6,417 bases of DNA from an uncultured Pseudomonadales bacterium (GTDB lineage: Bacteria; Pseudomonadota; Gammaproteobacteria; Pseudomonadales; IMCC2047). Of the stretch, positions 1 through 6,417 are shown one piece after another. How positions within the stretch are numbered: the stretch's first letter is position 1; each line of letters starts with the position of its first letter. Position numbers and translations under genes: made by a program. The stretch spans positions 5,028-11,444 of the forward strand of contig CAMYKE010000081.1 in NCBI GenBank assembly GCA_947258895.1, written 5' to 3'. The notes under the pieces are model-generated. The model ran no database searches. It was not told the DNA's origin and saw only the letters and a program-made list of their open reading frames with translations.

Positions 1-1584
1 AACTACCAGTTCTCCGGCGGCCTGCACGGGGTTGGTGTGTCCGTCGTCAATGCCCTGTCTACGAAGGTGGAGATCTTTATCAAGCGTGACGGAAAGCGTT
101 TTCGTATCGCCTTCGCCAATGGCGAGAAGACTGATGACCTGACAGTCGTTGATACGGTCGGGCAGCGCAATACCGGCACTGAATTACGTTTTTGGCCCAA
201 CGGCAGTTACTTCGACTCACCAAAATTTTCCGTACCGCGCCTCAAGCACACGCTGCGCGCCAAGGCGGTGCTGTGTCCGGGGCTGCAGGTAAACTTTGTC
301 GATCATAATTCCGCAGAGACCCAAACCTGGTACTACGAGGACGGCCTGAAGGATTACCTGTTGGGTACCACCTGTGATTACGAGACAGTACCGACCGAGC
401 CTTTTACCGGCGCCTTTGCCAGCGCGGGCGAGGCGGCCGACTGGGCGGTGCAGTGGCTACCGGAAGGCGGTGAGTTGACTCAGGAGAGTTACGTCAACCT
501 GATTCCCACGGCGCAAGGTGGCACCCACGTCAATGGCTTTCGCTCCGGGCTGCTGGAAGCGATTCGCGAGTTTTGCGAGTTTCGCAGTTTGTTGCCCAGG
601 GGAATCAAGCTGGCACCGGAGGACATCTGGGACCGCTGTGCCTATATCCTCTCGGTCAAGATGCTGGACCCGCAGTTTTCCGGCCAGACCAAGGAGCGCC
701 TGTCATCGCGTCAATGCGCACCCTTCGTTTCGGGTGTGGTCAAGGATGCCTTTAGCCTGTGGTTGAATAATAATACCGCGGCCGCCGAGCAACTCGCCGA
801 CCTGATAATCAACAATGCCCAGCGGCGCTTGCGGGCCAGTAAAAAAGTGGTGCGCAAGAAAGTGACCAGTGGGCCGGCGCTGCCGGGCAAGCTGGCGGAT
901 TGCAGCAGCCAGGATGGTTCGCAGACCGAGTTGTTCCTGGTTGAGGGTGACTCCGCCGGCGGCTCGGCGAAGCAGGCCCGCGATCGTGAATTCCAGGCGA
1001 TACTGCCCTTGCGTGGCAAGATTCTCAACACCTGGGAAGTCGACTCCAGCCAGATCCTGGCATCCCAGGAAGTCCATGACATTGCAGTCGCGCTGGGGGT
1101 GGACCCCGGCTCCGATGATCTCCACGGATTGCGCTATGGCAAGATTTGCATACTGGCGGACGCAGACTCCGATGGTTTGCATATTGCCACCCTGCTGTGT
1201 GCCCTGTTCCTCCGGCACTTCAAGCCTTTGGTAGCGGACGGCCATGTCTATGTCGCGATGCCGCCGCTGTACCGAATCGACGTAGGCAAGGAAGTCTTCT
1301 ATGCATTGAGCGATTACGAGAAGCAGGGCGTGCTGGATCGAATTGCGGCCGAGAAGAAAAAAGGCAAGGTCAATGTCCAGCGTTTCAAGGGCCTGGGAGA
1401 GATGAATCCGATGCAACTGCGGGAAACTACGATGGCCAGGGATACCCGACGCCTGGTGCAACTGACTATTGCTCCCGGGGACGGGACACTGGAAGCAATG
1501 GACCGGTTGCTCGCCAAGAAGCGCGCGGCGGACCGCAAATCCTGGCTTGAAGAAAGCGGTAACCTGGCGGCGCTGGCGACCTGA
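1..1584 (+). CDS. parE: DNA topoisomerase IV subunit B (ParE), 5'-truncated by the window edge
   Basis: ATPase subunit of topoisomerase IV, the type IIA enzyme that decatenates daughter chromosomes in partnership with ParC. The frame is open from base 1, so the real start lies upstream; 527 residues are visible against about 630 in E. coli ParE, leaving about 100 missing, including the early GHKL ATP-binding motif. Visible residues, numbered from base 1: GHKL loop LHGVG (8-12), the QGGTHVNG segment of the transducer (172-179), QTK loop (229-231), TOPRIM glutamate in LVEGDSAGG (E315), PLRGK (336-340), the metal-binding DADSD (D387, D389, D391) and QRFKGLGEMN (460-469). ParE rather than GyrB is supported by ILNTWEV after PLRGK, by the absence of the long insert found in gammaproteobacterial GyrB, and by parC directly downstream. 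No frameshift or lost catalytic residue is seen in the visible part. The GTG at base 37 is an internal valine codon, not a start. Confidence 0.98.
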   Translation, partial: NYQFSGGLHGVGVSVVNALSTKVEIFIKRDGKRFRIAFANGEKTDDLTVVDTVGQRNTGTELRFWPNGSYFDSPKFSVPRLKHTLRAKAVLCPGLQVNFVDHNSAETQTWYYEDGLKDYLLGTTCDYETVPTEPFTGAFASAGEAADWAVQWLPEGGELTQESYVNLIPTAQGGTHVNGFRSGLLEAIREFCEFRSLLPRGIKLAPEDIWDRCAYILSVKMLDPQFSGQTKERLSSRQCAPFVSGVVKDAFSLWLNNNTAAAEQLADLIINNAQRRLRASKKVVRKKVTSGPALPGKLADCSSQDGSQTELFLVEGDSAGGSAKQARDREFQAILPLRGKILNTWEVDSSQILASQEVHDIAVALGVDPGSDDLHGLRYGKICILADADSDGLHIATLLCALFLRHFKPLVADGHVYVAMPPLYRIDVGKEVFYALSDYEKQGVLDRIAAEKKKGKVNVQRFKGLGEMNPMQLRETTMARDTRRLVQLTIAPGDGTLEAMDRLLAKKRAADRKSWLEESGNLAALAT

Positions 1585-1597
1585 AAATGGGTGCGGC

Positions 1598-1618
1598 AAC
1601 CGGGGCGCGCTCCGGGTT
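1598..1618 (+). other. Imperfect GC-rich hairpin in the parE-parC gap
   Basis: AACC (1598-1601) pairs with GGTT (1615-1618). After one G-G mismatch, GGG (1603-1605) pairs with TCC (1611-1613), one pair being a wobble, around a CGCGC loop. No T-run follows, so it does not look like an intrinsic terminator. It could be a weak attenuator, an RNA-processing site, or chance in GC-rich sequence. The rest of the 70-base gap shows only the GAGAG Shine-Dalgarno-like site (1642-1646) for parC and no convincing promoter. Confidence 0.3.
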
Positions 1619-1654
1619 CACTAACCGACACACTGGCAAACGAGAGAATACTGA

Positions 1655-3937
1655 ATGAACGACGTGGTTGATTTCTCTGGCGATGATGTGGAAAAGCTTT
1701 CGCTCAAGAAATATACCGAGGACGCCTACCTCAACTATTCGATGTACGTGATCCTGGATCGCGCCCTGCCGCATATTGGTGATGGCCTCAAACCGGTACA
1801 ACGACGCATTATTTATGCAATGTCCGAGTTGGGCCTCAAGGCGACGGCCAAGTACAAGAAGTCTGCCCGCACCGTGGGCGATGTACTGGGCAAATTCCAC
1901 CCCCACGGTGACAGCGCCTGCTACGAGGCGATGGTGCTTATGGCGCAGTCTTTTTCGTACCGGTATCCGTTGATCGACGGGCAGGGGAACTGGGGTGCCC
2001 CGGATGATCCCAAGTCATTTGCCGCGATGCGGTATACCGAATCGCGCCTGGCGCGTTATGCGGACGCGTTGCTGTCGGAACTGGGACAGGGCACTGTAGA
2101 CTGGACCCTGAATTTCGACGGCACCCTGCGCGAACCCCTGGTGCTGCCGGCCCGGCTACCGAATGTATTGCTCAACGGCAGCACCGGTATTGCGGTGGGC
2201 ATGGCGACCGATATCCCGCCCCATAACCTGAAGGAAGTGGTCAGCGCGTGTATTCAATTGCTGGATAATCCCAAGGCCTCGGCCAGCCAGTTGTGTGAAC
2301 ACGTCCAGGGCCCTGATTTTCCTACCCGGGCGGAAATCATTACACCGCGCGAAGACCTTCTGGCGCTCTATGAAAGTGGCCGCGGCGGGCTGCGGATGCG
2401 CGCAATCTACCTGCTGGAGGGTGGCGACATCATTGTCACCGGACTGCCGCACCAGGTGTCCGGAGCGAGGATACTGGAGCAGATCGCCGCGCAAATGCAG
2501 GCCAAAAAATTGCCCATGGTTTCGGATTTGCGCGATGAGTCGGATCATGAGAATCCAACCCGCCTGGTGATTACACCACGCTCGAATCGCGTGGATGTTG
2601 AAGCGTTGATGGCACACTTGTTCGCCACCACCGACCTGGAGCGCACCTACCGCGTGAACCTGAATATGATTGGCCTCGACGGTCGGCCGAAGGTTCGCAG
2701 TCTGCCGGAGATCCTGGGCGAGTGGCTCACGTATCGCACCGAGGTGGTGCGCCGGCGCCTGCAGCACCGGCTCGACCTGGTCATGGATCGGCTGCACATC
2801 CTGGACGGGTTGCTGATTGCTTTTCTAAATATCGATGAAGTGATTGCAATCATTCGCCATGAGGACGAGCCCAAGGGTGTGTTGATGGAACGCTTTAGTC
2901 TCTCGTCGGTACAGGCCGAAGCAATCCTTGACCTGAAGTTGCGGCATCTCGCGAAACTCGAGGAAATAAAAATTCGTGGCGAGCAGACGGAACTCGATGA
3001 GGAACGCGCCCGCCTCGAACTGACGCTGGGTTCCAAAGCGCGGATGAAGACCATGATTAAAAAGGAACTGATTGCGGATGCCGAAACCTTCGGTGATGAG
3101 CGGCGTTCGCCTATCGTCGCTCGCGGCGAGGCGCAGGCATTCAGTGAGACCGAGCTCATAACCACCGAGCCGGTAACGGTGGTGTTATCGCGACAGGGCT
3201 GGGCGCGTGCCGGTAAAGGGCATGACATTGATGCGGCGGGGCTGGCCTATAAATCCGGTGACTCCCTGCTCGCGGCGGCAAGAGGGCGTAGTAATCAGAA
3301 CGTCGTGTTCCTCGATTCCACAGGTCGTGCCTACACGGCCGCTGCGCATACCTTGCCATCGGCAAGGGGCCAGGGCGAGCCGCTGACCGGACGCTTCGCA
3401 GTGGCCTCGGGAGCCCGCATCGAGGCAATGTGCATCGGTGAGCCGCGCCAGTCGATCCTCTTGGCGTCAGACGCCGGGTACGGCTTTATCACCCGGCTGC
3501 AAGAGCTGGTGACGAAAAACAAGGCCGGGAAAGCGGCGCTGAGCATGCCAGGGGGCGCGCATGTGGTGGCCCCCGTCAGCATCAGGGAGGATTTGGACAA
3601 CTGGGTTGCCGCGGTAAGTAATGAAGGCCGGATGCTGGTGTTCGCGATTAAGGAGCTGCCATCGCTGGCGCGGGGCAAGGGTAACAAGATTATCCAGATT
3701 CCGCCCAAACGCCTGGCCGCCCGCGAGGAGTATATGGCATCCGTCGCGGTTCTGTCCGAGCGCGACACGTTGGTCGTGCATGCAGGCAAGCGTTTCATAA
3801 AGATCAAATTTGCAGATCTGGCCCATTATCAGGGCGAACGGGGCCGGCGCGGCAATAAATTGCCTCGTGGCTTCCAGAAGGTAGATCGCATCGAGGTGGA
3901 GCGCACCAGCGTGATGGAAACGGAGCCGGAAGCTTGA
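1655..3937 (+). CDS. parC: DNA topoisomerase IV subunit A (ParC)
   Basis: DNA breakage-reunion subunit of topoisomerase IV, partner of the ParE encoded just upstream; it cuts and rejoins the gate DNA during decatenation. The protein has 760 residues (E. coli ParC about 752). The winged-helix region carries [10 protein letters not shown] (82-91) and the catalytic tyrosine Y127 next to R126 in AAMRYTESR. The intercalating isoleucine is I179 in STGIAVG. The tower and coiled coil run to about residue 480. The C-terminal DNA-wrapping beta-pinwheel covers about 495-745, with the ParC-like segments ARGKGNKII and YQGERGRRG. The canonical GyrA box (QRRGGKG) is absent, which supports ParC over GyrA. 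The ATG is preceded by GAGAG eight bases upstream, and family similarity begins within the first 20 residues. The positions matching E. coli S80 and E84 (S87, E91 here) hold the quinolone-susceptible residues. The stop overlaps the serB start. Confidence 0.98.
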   Translation: MNDVVDFSGDDVEKLSLKKYTEDAYLNYSMYVILDRALPHIGDGLKPVQRRIIYAMSELGLKATAKYKKSARTVGDVLGKFHPHGDSACYEAMVLMAQSFSYRYPLIDGQGNWGAPDDPKSFAAMRYTESRLARYADALLSELGQGTVDWTLNFDGTLREPLVLPARLPNVLLNGSTGIAVGMATDIPPHNLKEVVSACIQLLDNPKASASQLCEHVQGPDFPTRAEIITPREDLLALYESGRGGLRMRAIYLLEGGDIIVTGLPHQVSGARILEQIAAQMQAKKLPMVSDLRDESDHENPTRLVITPRSNRVDVEALMAHLFATTDLERTYRVNLNMIGLDGRPKVRSLPEILGEWLTYRTEVVRRRLQHRLDLVMDRLHILDGLLIAFLNIDEVIAIIRHEDEPKGVLMERFSLSSVQAEAILDLKLRHLAKLEEIKIRGEQTELDEERARLELTLGSKARMKTMIKKELIADAETFGDERRSPIVARGEAQAFSETELITTEPVTVVLSRQGWARAGKGHDIDAAGLAYKSGDSLLAAARGRSNQNVVFLDSTGRAYTAAAHTLPSARGQGEPLTGRFAVASGARIEAMCIGEPRQSILLASDAGYGFITRLQELVTKNKAGKAALSMPGGAHVVAPVSIREDLDNWVAAVSNEGRMLVFAIKELPSLARGKGNKIIQIPPKRLAAREEYMASVAVLSERDTLVVHAGKRFIKIKFADLAHYQGERGRRGNKLPRGFQKVDRIEVERTSVMETEPEA
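3922..3925 (+). promoter_or_regulatory. Shine-Dalgarno site for serB inside the end of parC
   Basis: GGAG lies eight bases before the TTG at 3934, inside the last parC codons, and a second GGA follows at 3928-3930. This spacing supports the TTG as the serB start. The next candidate, GTG at 3946, would remove the first residues of the first ACT strand. Confidence 0.65.
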
Positions 3938-5178
3938 GTAATCTGGTGCTGATCAATGTTTCCGGCCAGGATCGCGCCGGCTTTACGGCAGCCCTGTGTG
4001 ACCTGCTGAGCCACTTCGAGGCGAGGGTACTGGATATCGGGCAGGCGGTTATTCATGACAGCCTGTCGCTGGGCATACTGGTGGCGCTGGCGCATGATCG
4101 GGACTTGCAGTCGCTGCGCGCGAAAATTGCCGATCTGGCGACGCAGGCGGCTATCGAGATTGGTATCGAGCAAATTGCTGCCGGCGACTATGAGCGCTGG
4201 GTAGACGCCCAGGAAAAGCCACGCCATATCGTTACCCTGCTGGCGCGCAGTATCAGCGCCCAGCAGATTGCCCGCATCAGCGAGATCGTCGCTACCTATG
4301 GTTTAAATATTGACAAGATCAATCGCCTGTCGGGACGGGTAGCTCTGGATGCGGATTTGAATACCGCCAAAGCCTGCGTGGAATTCTCATTGCGCGGGGA
4401 TAATACCAACCTGCAGGAACTGAGGGTGGCGCTGTTAGGCGCTGCCAATGAATTGAACGTCGATATCGCGTATCAGGAGGACGATATCTATCGGCGTTAT
4501 CGGCGTCTGGTGGTATTCGATATGGATTCCACGCTGATCGAGGCGGAAGTGATTGATGAACTGGCCAGGGAGGCCGGAGTCGGCGAGCGTGTCAGCGCCA
4601 TCACCGAACGCGCGATGCGCGGTGAAATTGACTTCCGGGAAAGCTTCTGCAGCCGGGTGGCACTGCTCAAGGGACTCGATGAAGCGGTGTTGGCGCGGGT
4701 GGCGAAACGTATCAAGATCACCGAGGGCGCCGAGCTGCTGATCGGTACGCTCAAGTCGCTGGGTTATAAGACCGCTATTCTGTCGGGGGGCTTCGGCTAT
4801 TTCGGCAAGCTGCTGCAGAATCATCTTGGTATTGATCACGTCTTTGCCAACGAACTGGAAATGGAGCATGGCAGAGTGACCGGGCGTGTCACCGGAGACG
4901 TGATCGATGGCGCGCGCAAGGCGCAATTGCTGCGCCAGATTGCGACTGCTGAGGGCGTTAGCCTGGAACAGGTAATCGCGGTCGGCGATGGCGCCAATGA
5001 CCTGCCGATGCTGAGCATCGCCGGCCTGGGTATCGCCTTTCGGGCAAAGCCGCTGGTAAAGCAGACCGCCAAGCAGGCGATTTCGAATATCGGCCTGGAT
5101 GGCATACTCTACCTGATCGGATTTCGGGACCGGGACTGGTTCCCGGAAGCCGGCGAGCAGGGTAGTAAACCTGTGTAA
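3934..5178 (+). CDS. serB: Phosphoserine phosphatase with N-terminal ACT domains (SerB)
   Basis: Cytoplasmic HAD-superfamily enzyme that hydrolyses O-phospho-L-serine to L-serine, the last step of the phosphorylated serine pathway. It has 414 residues, longer than E. coli SerB (about 322) and close to the two-ACT-domain type such as mycobacterial SerB2. An ACT-like domain spans about residues 3-80 and a second ACT about 97-180; the catalytic domain follows from about 190. HAD motif I is VFDMDST, with nucleophile D196 and acid/base D198. Motif II is S284 in LSGG, motif III is K329, and motif IV is GDGAND (351-356, D352 and D356). All catalytic residues are intact. ACT domains often bind amino acids, so serine feedback is possible, but this is inference. 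The start is TTG, overlapping the parC TGA as TTGA, which suggests translational coupling. The last dozen or so residues after RDRDW look like a variable tail. Confidence 0.95.
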   Translation: MSNLVLINVSGQDRAGFTAALCDLLSHFEARVLDIGQAVIHDSLSLGILVALAHDRDLQSLRAKIADLATQAAIEIGIEQIAAGDYERWVDAQEKPRHIVTLLARSISAQQIARISEIVATYGLNIDKINRLSGRVALDADLNTAKACVEFSLRGDNTNLQELRVALLGAANELNVDIAYQEDDIYRRYRRLVVFDMDSTLIEAEVIDELAREAGVGERVSAITERAMRGEIDFRESFCSRVALLKGLDEAVLARVAKRIKITEGAELLIGTLKSLGYKTAILSGGFGYFGKLLQNHLGIDHVFANELEMEHGRVTGRVTGDVIDGARKAQLLRQIATAEGVSLEQVIAVGDGANDLPMLSIAGLGIAFRAKPLVKQTAKQAISNIGLDGILYLIGFRDRDWFPEAGEQGSKPV

Positions 5179-5195
5179 ATCTGGCGGTGGTTGGC

Positions 5196-5223
5196 TTGCA
5201 TCGAGTGGGTAATGCAATACAAT
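5196..5223 (+). promoter_or_regulatory. Candidate sigma70-type promoter for the MscS-family gene
   Basis: A -10-like TACAAT (5218-5223, five of six consensus bases) lies 16 bases after a weak -35-like TTGCAT (5196-5201, three of six). It falls in the 101-base gap after serB and would give a leader of about 50 bases before the ATG at 5280. The weak -35 keeps this tentative; transcription from the upstream operon may also reach the gene. Confidence 0.4.
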
Positions 5224-5279
5224 CCCCTCCGCCGAGAAGGTTGCAAATCTAACAAATCAACGAGGTAGGTAGACCGGTT

Positions 5280-6104
5280 ATGGAAGCGATTGAAAAAAAT
5301 TCGGACAAGGCCATCGAACTGTTAATGATTTACGGGCCCAAGTTTGTGCTGGCGCTGGTGGTCCTTGTTGTCGGTTTCTGGATCATCAAAAAGGTAGTGG
5401 CCTTGCTCGGCAAGGGCATGGAGAAGAACAAGGTAGAGCTTACGCTCAAGCGTTTCCTGGAAAGCCTCGTTCGTATCATTCTGAAGGCGTTGCTACTGAT
5501 CAGTGTGGCATCCATGATCGGAATCGAAACGACTTCATTCATCGCGATACTGGGTGCGGCCGGCCTGGCGATCGGCCTGGCGTTGCAGGGTAGTCTGGCA
5601 AACTTTGCCGGTGGCGTGTTGCTGCTAATGTTTCGTCCCTACAAGGCCGGCGATTTTATCGAAACCTGTGGTCACATGGGTACGGTCAATTCGATCCAGA
5701 TATTTACGACGATCCTGAAGACGCCGGATAACAAGACCATCATTATTCCCAACGGCCCGATTGCCAATGGCAGTATCGTCAATTTCTCTACCGAAGCGAC
5801 GCGGCGCGTGGACATGGAGTTTGGGATCGGCTATGACGACGATATCGATAAGGCCAAAAGCGTGCTGAATCGCCTCATCGAAGCCGACGGCAGGATTCTG
5901 CAAGATCCTGCCCCTGCCGTGATACTTGGTACGTTGGGCGCAAGTTCCGTGGACTTCAAGATGCGGGTCTGGGTAAATGCAGCCGACTACTGGGGTGTAT
6001 TTTTCGATATGCAGGAAAACGTGAAAAAGTCCTTCGATGCGGAGGGTATTTCCATCCCCTTTCCGCAACAGGATGTGCACCTGCACCAGGTGGCTGCGAA
6101 CTGA
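5280..6104 (+). CDS. mscS: Small-conductance mechanosensitive channel, MscS family
   Basis: Inner-membrane channel that opens under membrane tension and releases solutes during hypo-osmotic shock; known family members are homoheptamers. The 274 residues compare with 286 in E. coli MscS, with the same compact layout and no extra N-terminal helices. TM1 is about 18-43 and TM2 about 60-82. The pore helix TM3 (about 88-121) reads GLAIGLALQG at 95-104, followed by FAGGVLLLMFRP. By alignment from memory, L96 and L100 match the pore-seal leucines L105 and L109 of E. coli, and Q103-G104 match Q112-G113 at the helix kink. The beta domain includes IIIPNGPIANGSIVNFS (about 154-170). The alpha/beta domain includes GIGYDDDIDKAK and ends near GISIPFPQQDVHL. 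AGG (5267-5269) sits ten bases before the ATG, with GAGGT slightly further upstream. A strong terminator follows 37 bases after the stop. The symbol reflects family membership; orthology within a multi-member family is not proven. Confidence 0.93.
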   Translation: MEAIEKNSDKAIELLMIYGPKFVLALVVLVVGFWIIKKVVALLGKGMEKNKVELTLKRFLESLVRIILKALLLISVASMIGIETTSFIAILGAAGLAIGLALQGSLANFAGGVLLLMFRPYKAGDFIETCGHMGTVNSIQIFTTILKTPDNKTIIIPNGPIANGSIVNFSTEATRRVDMEFGIGYDDDIDKAKSVLNRLIEADGRILQDPAPAVILGTLGASSVDFKMRVWVNAADYWGVFFDMQENVKKSFDAEGISIPFPQQDVHLHQVAAN

Positions 6105-6141
6105 ACGGTCACCGTCAGCCCGCAGGACATTGCGCTGGCAA

Positions 6142-6172
6142 AAAAAAGGGCCCCCGCAGAGGGCCCTTTTTT
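6142..6172 (+). terminator. Rho-independent terminator after mscS, probably bidirectional
   Basis: GGGCCC (6148-6153) pairs with GGGCCC (6161-6166) around a seven-base loop, CCGCAGA. A run of A (6140-6147) precedes the stem and six T (6167-6172) follow, extending the possible stem to 12 pairs. Because the A-run reads as a U-run on the other strand, the element could also stop transcription arriving from the right. Confidence 0.92.
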
Positions 6173-6184
6173 GTGTTGCTACTG

Positions 6185-6210
6185 TCTGGCGGCTAGCCCG
6201 CATCCCTCAC
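6185..6210 (+). repeat. Imperfect direct repeat, copy 1
   Basis: TCTGGCGGC (6185-6193), a five-base spacer, then CGCATCCCTCAC (6199-6210). The same two blocks recur at 6302-6332 with a nine-base spacer and one inserted T in the second block. The function is unknown; it could be a repeat-family fragment or chance. Confidence 0.4.
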
Positions 6211-6301
6211 CGATACAGCTTCAACCGATGGGATATAAAGCTATCGCAAGCTTTTGCAGAGCATCCGGGATTTACAGTGTGTCAGACTCGCTTTGTCGTG
6301 C

Positions 6302-6332
6302 TCTGGCGGCCGCTCGGGACGCATCTCCTCAC
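6302..6332 (+). repeat. Imperfect direct repeat, copy 2
   Basis: TCTGGCGGC (6302-6310), a nine-base spacer, then CGCATCTCCTCAC (6320-6332), matching the copy 117 bases upstream. It contains a NotI-type palindrome GCGGCCGC (6306-6313). It lies just upstream of the hairpin cluster and may belong to the same element. Confidence 0.4.
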
Positions 6333-6357
6333 ACTTTTCACTACGAGAGCCGCTTAC

Positions 6358-6375
6358 GCATAGCTACGGCTATGC
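6358..6375 (+). repeat. Perfect 7-bp hairpin with TACG loop
   Basis: GCATAGC (6358-6364) and GCTATGC (6369-6375) are perfect inverted repeats around TACG. As + strand RNA the loop closes as C(UACG)G, a member of the extra-stable UNCG tetraloop class. No T-run follows, so it is not a standard terminator. It looks like a structured repeat or part of an RNA. Confidence 0.6.
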
Positions 6376-6396
6376 ATTGCGCGCCTTTCGTGCAAT
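6376..6396 (+). repeat. Second hairpin, abutting the first
   Basis: ATTGCGCG (6376-6383) pairs with CGTGCAAT (6389-6396) through eight pairs including one G-T wobble, with loop CCTTT (6384-6388). It begins at the base immediately after the first hairpin ends. Confidence 0.5.
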
Positions 6397-6398
6397 CT

Positions 6399-6416
6399 GC
6401 GAACCGACCGGCTCGC
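6399..6416 (+). repeat. Third hairpin at the right edge
   Basis: GCGAACC (6399-6405) pairs with GGCTCGC (6410-6416) with one internal A-C mismatch and a four-base loop, GACC. It lies two bases after the second hairpin. The window ends one base later, so the element may continue. Confidence 0.4.
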
Positions 6417-6417
6417 C

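Larger units (their letters stand above)
6173..6417. other. Non-coding stretch after the terminator, no gene recognised
   Basis: I see no credible protein gene, tRNA or rRNA here on either strand. The open frame crossing the region on the + strand begins inside mscS in another frame and resembles no family I know. A short minus-strand open stretch from the right edge ends at a TAG (6372-6370) after 15 codons and is too short to judge. The region does hold an imperfect direct repeat and a cluster of three hairpins, listed separately. Confidence 0.6.

Noticed and set aside
703..1599. Long open frame (298 codons) on the minus strand opposite parE
   Set aside because: It lies entirely antisense to well-conserved parE motifs, and its translation resembles no protein family. 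Such frames are common opposite GC-rich genes.
1617..1650. Possible separate promoter for parC (TTCACT as -35)
   Set aside because: No acceptable -10 hexamer sits 15-19 bases downstream; co-transcription with parE is simpler.
2156..2797. Open frame of 213 codons on the minus strand opposite parC
   Set aside because: Antisense to conserved ParC sequence, with no recognisable domain and no convincing ribosome binding site; treated as a shadow.
4435..5217. Open frame of 260 codons on the minus strand opposite serB
   Set aside because: It covers the conserved HAD motifs of serB in antisense and resembles no family.
6234..6254. TATAAA (6234-6239) as a -10 box, and a nearby AAAGC/GCTTT inverted repeat
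   Set aside because: No -35-like hexamer lies at a suitable distance upstream, no gene starts downstream within the window, and the five-base stem with an eight-base loop is too weak to count.
6037..6363. Open frame of 108 codons on the + strand running from mscS through the terminator
   Set aside because: It starts inside mscS out of frame, reads through a strong terminator hairpin, and its arginine-rich translation matches nothing I know.
6370..6417. Possible C-terminal end of a minus-strand gene entering from the right edge
   Set aside because: Only 15 codons before a stop, overlapping the hairpin cluster, with no recognisable protein similarity.
6358..6417. CRISPR array or integron attC site in the hairpin tail
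   Set aside because: The three stems differ in sequence, so there is no regular repeat-spacer pattern. I see no attC core sites and no integrase or cas gene.

Overview
The window is a stretch of ordinary bacterial chromosome. The ParE and ParC proteins closely resemble the enterobacterial type, which points to a gammaproteobacterium. The two-ACT-domain SerB directly after parC fits the Pseudomonas/marine gammaproteobacterial side rather than the enterics. I cannot fix the order or genus from this sequence. All four genes lie on the + strand.

Layout: (1) 1-1584 is the 3' part of parE, topoisomerase IV subunit B, missing roughly its first hundred codons beyond the left edge. (2) 1585-1654 is a short gap with an imperfect hairpin and a Shine-Dalgarno-like GAGAG. 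(3) 1655-3937 is parC, topoisomerase IV subunit A, complete. (4) 3934-5178 is serB, phosphoserine phosphatase with N-terminal ACT domains. Its TTG start overlaps the parC stop by four bases, so the two are probably translationally coupled. (5) 5179-5279 is a 101-base gap with a plausible sigma70-type promoter. (6) 5280-6104 is a compact MscS-family mechanosensitive channel. (7) 6142-6172 is a strong intrinsic terminator, apparently working in both directions. (8) 6173-6417 contains no recognisable gene. It holds an imperfect direct repeat and, at the right edge, three hairpins almost end to end, the first with an RNA C(UACG)G tetraloop.

How the genes work together: ParE and ParC form the topoisomerase IV heterotetramer that decatenates replicated chromosomes. 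SerB performs the last step of serine synthesis and has no direct link to topoisomerase IV; the coupling looks like operon economy. The MscS channel protects against hypo-osmotic shock and probably has its own promoter as well as possible read-through from the operon. The terminator closes the unit.

I found no convincing undescribed multi-gene system. The least explained part is the structured non-coding tail after the terminator (about 6185-6416).
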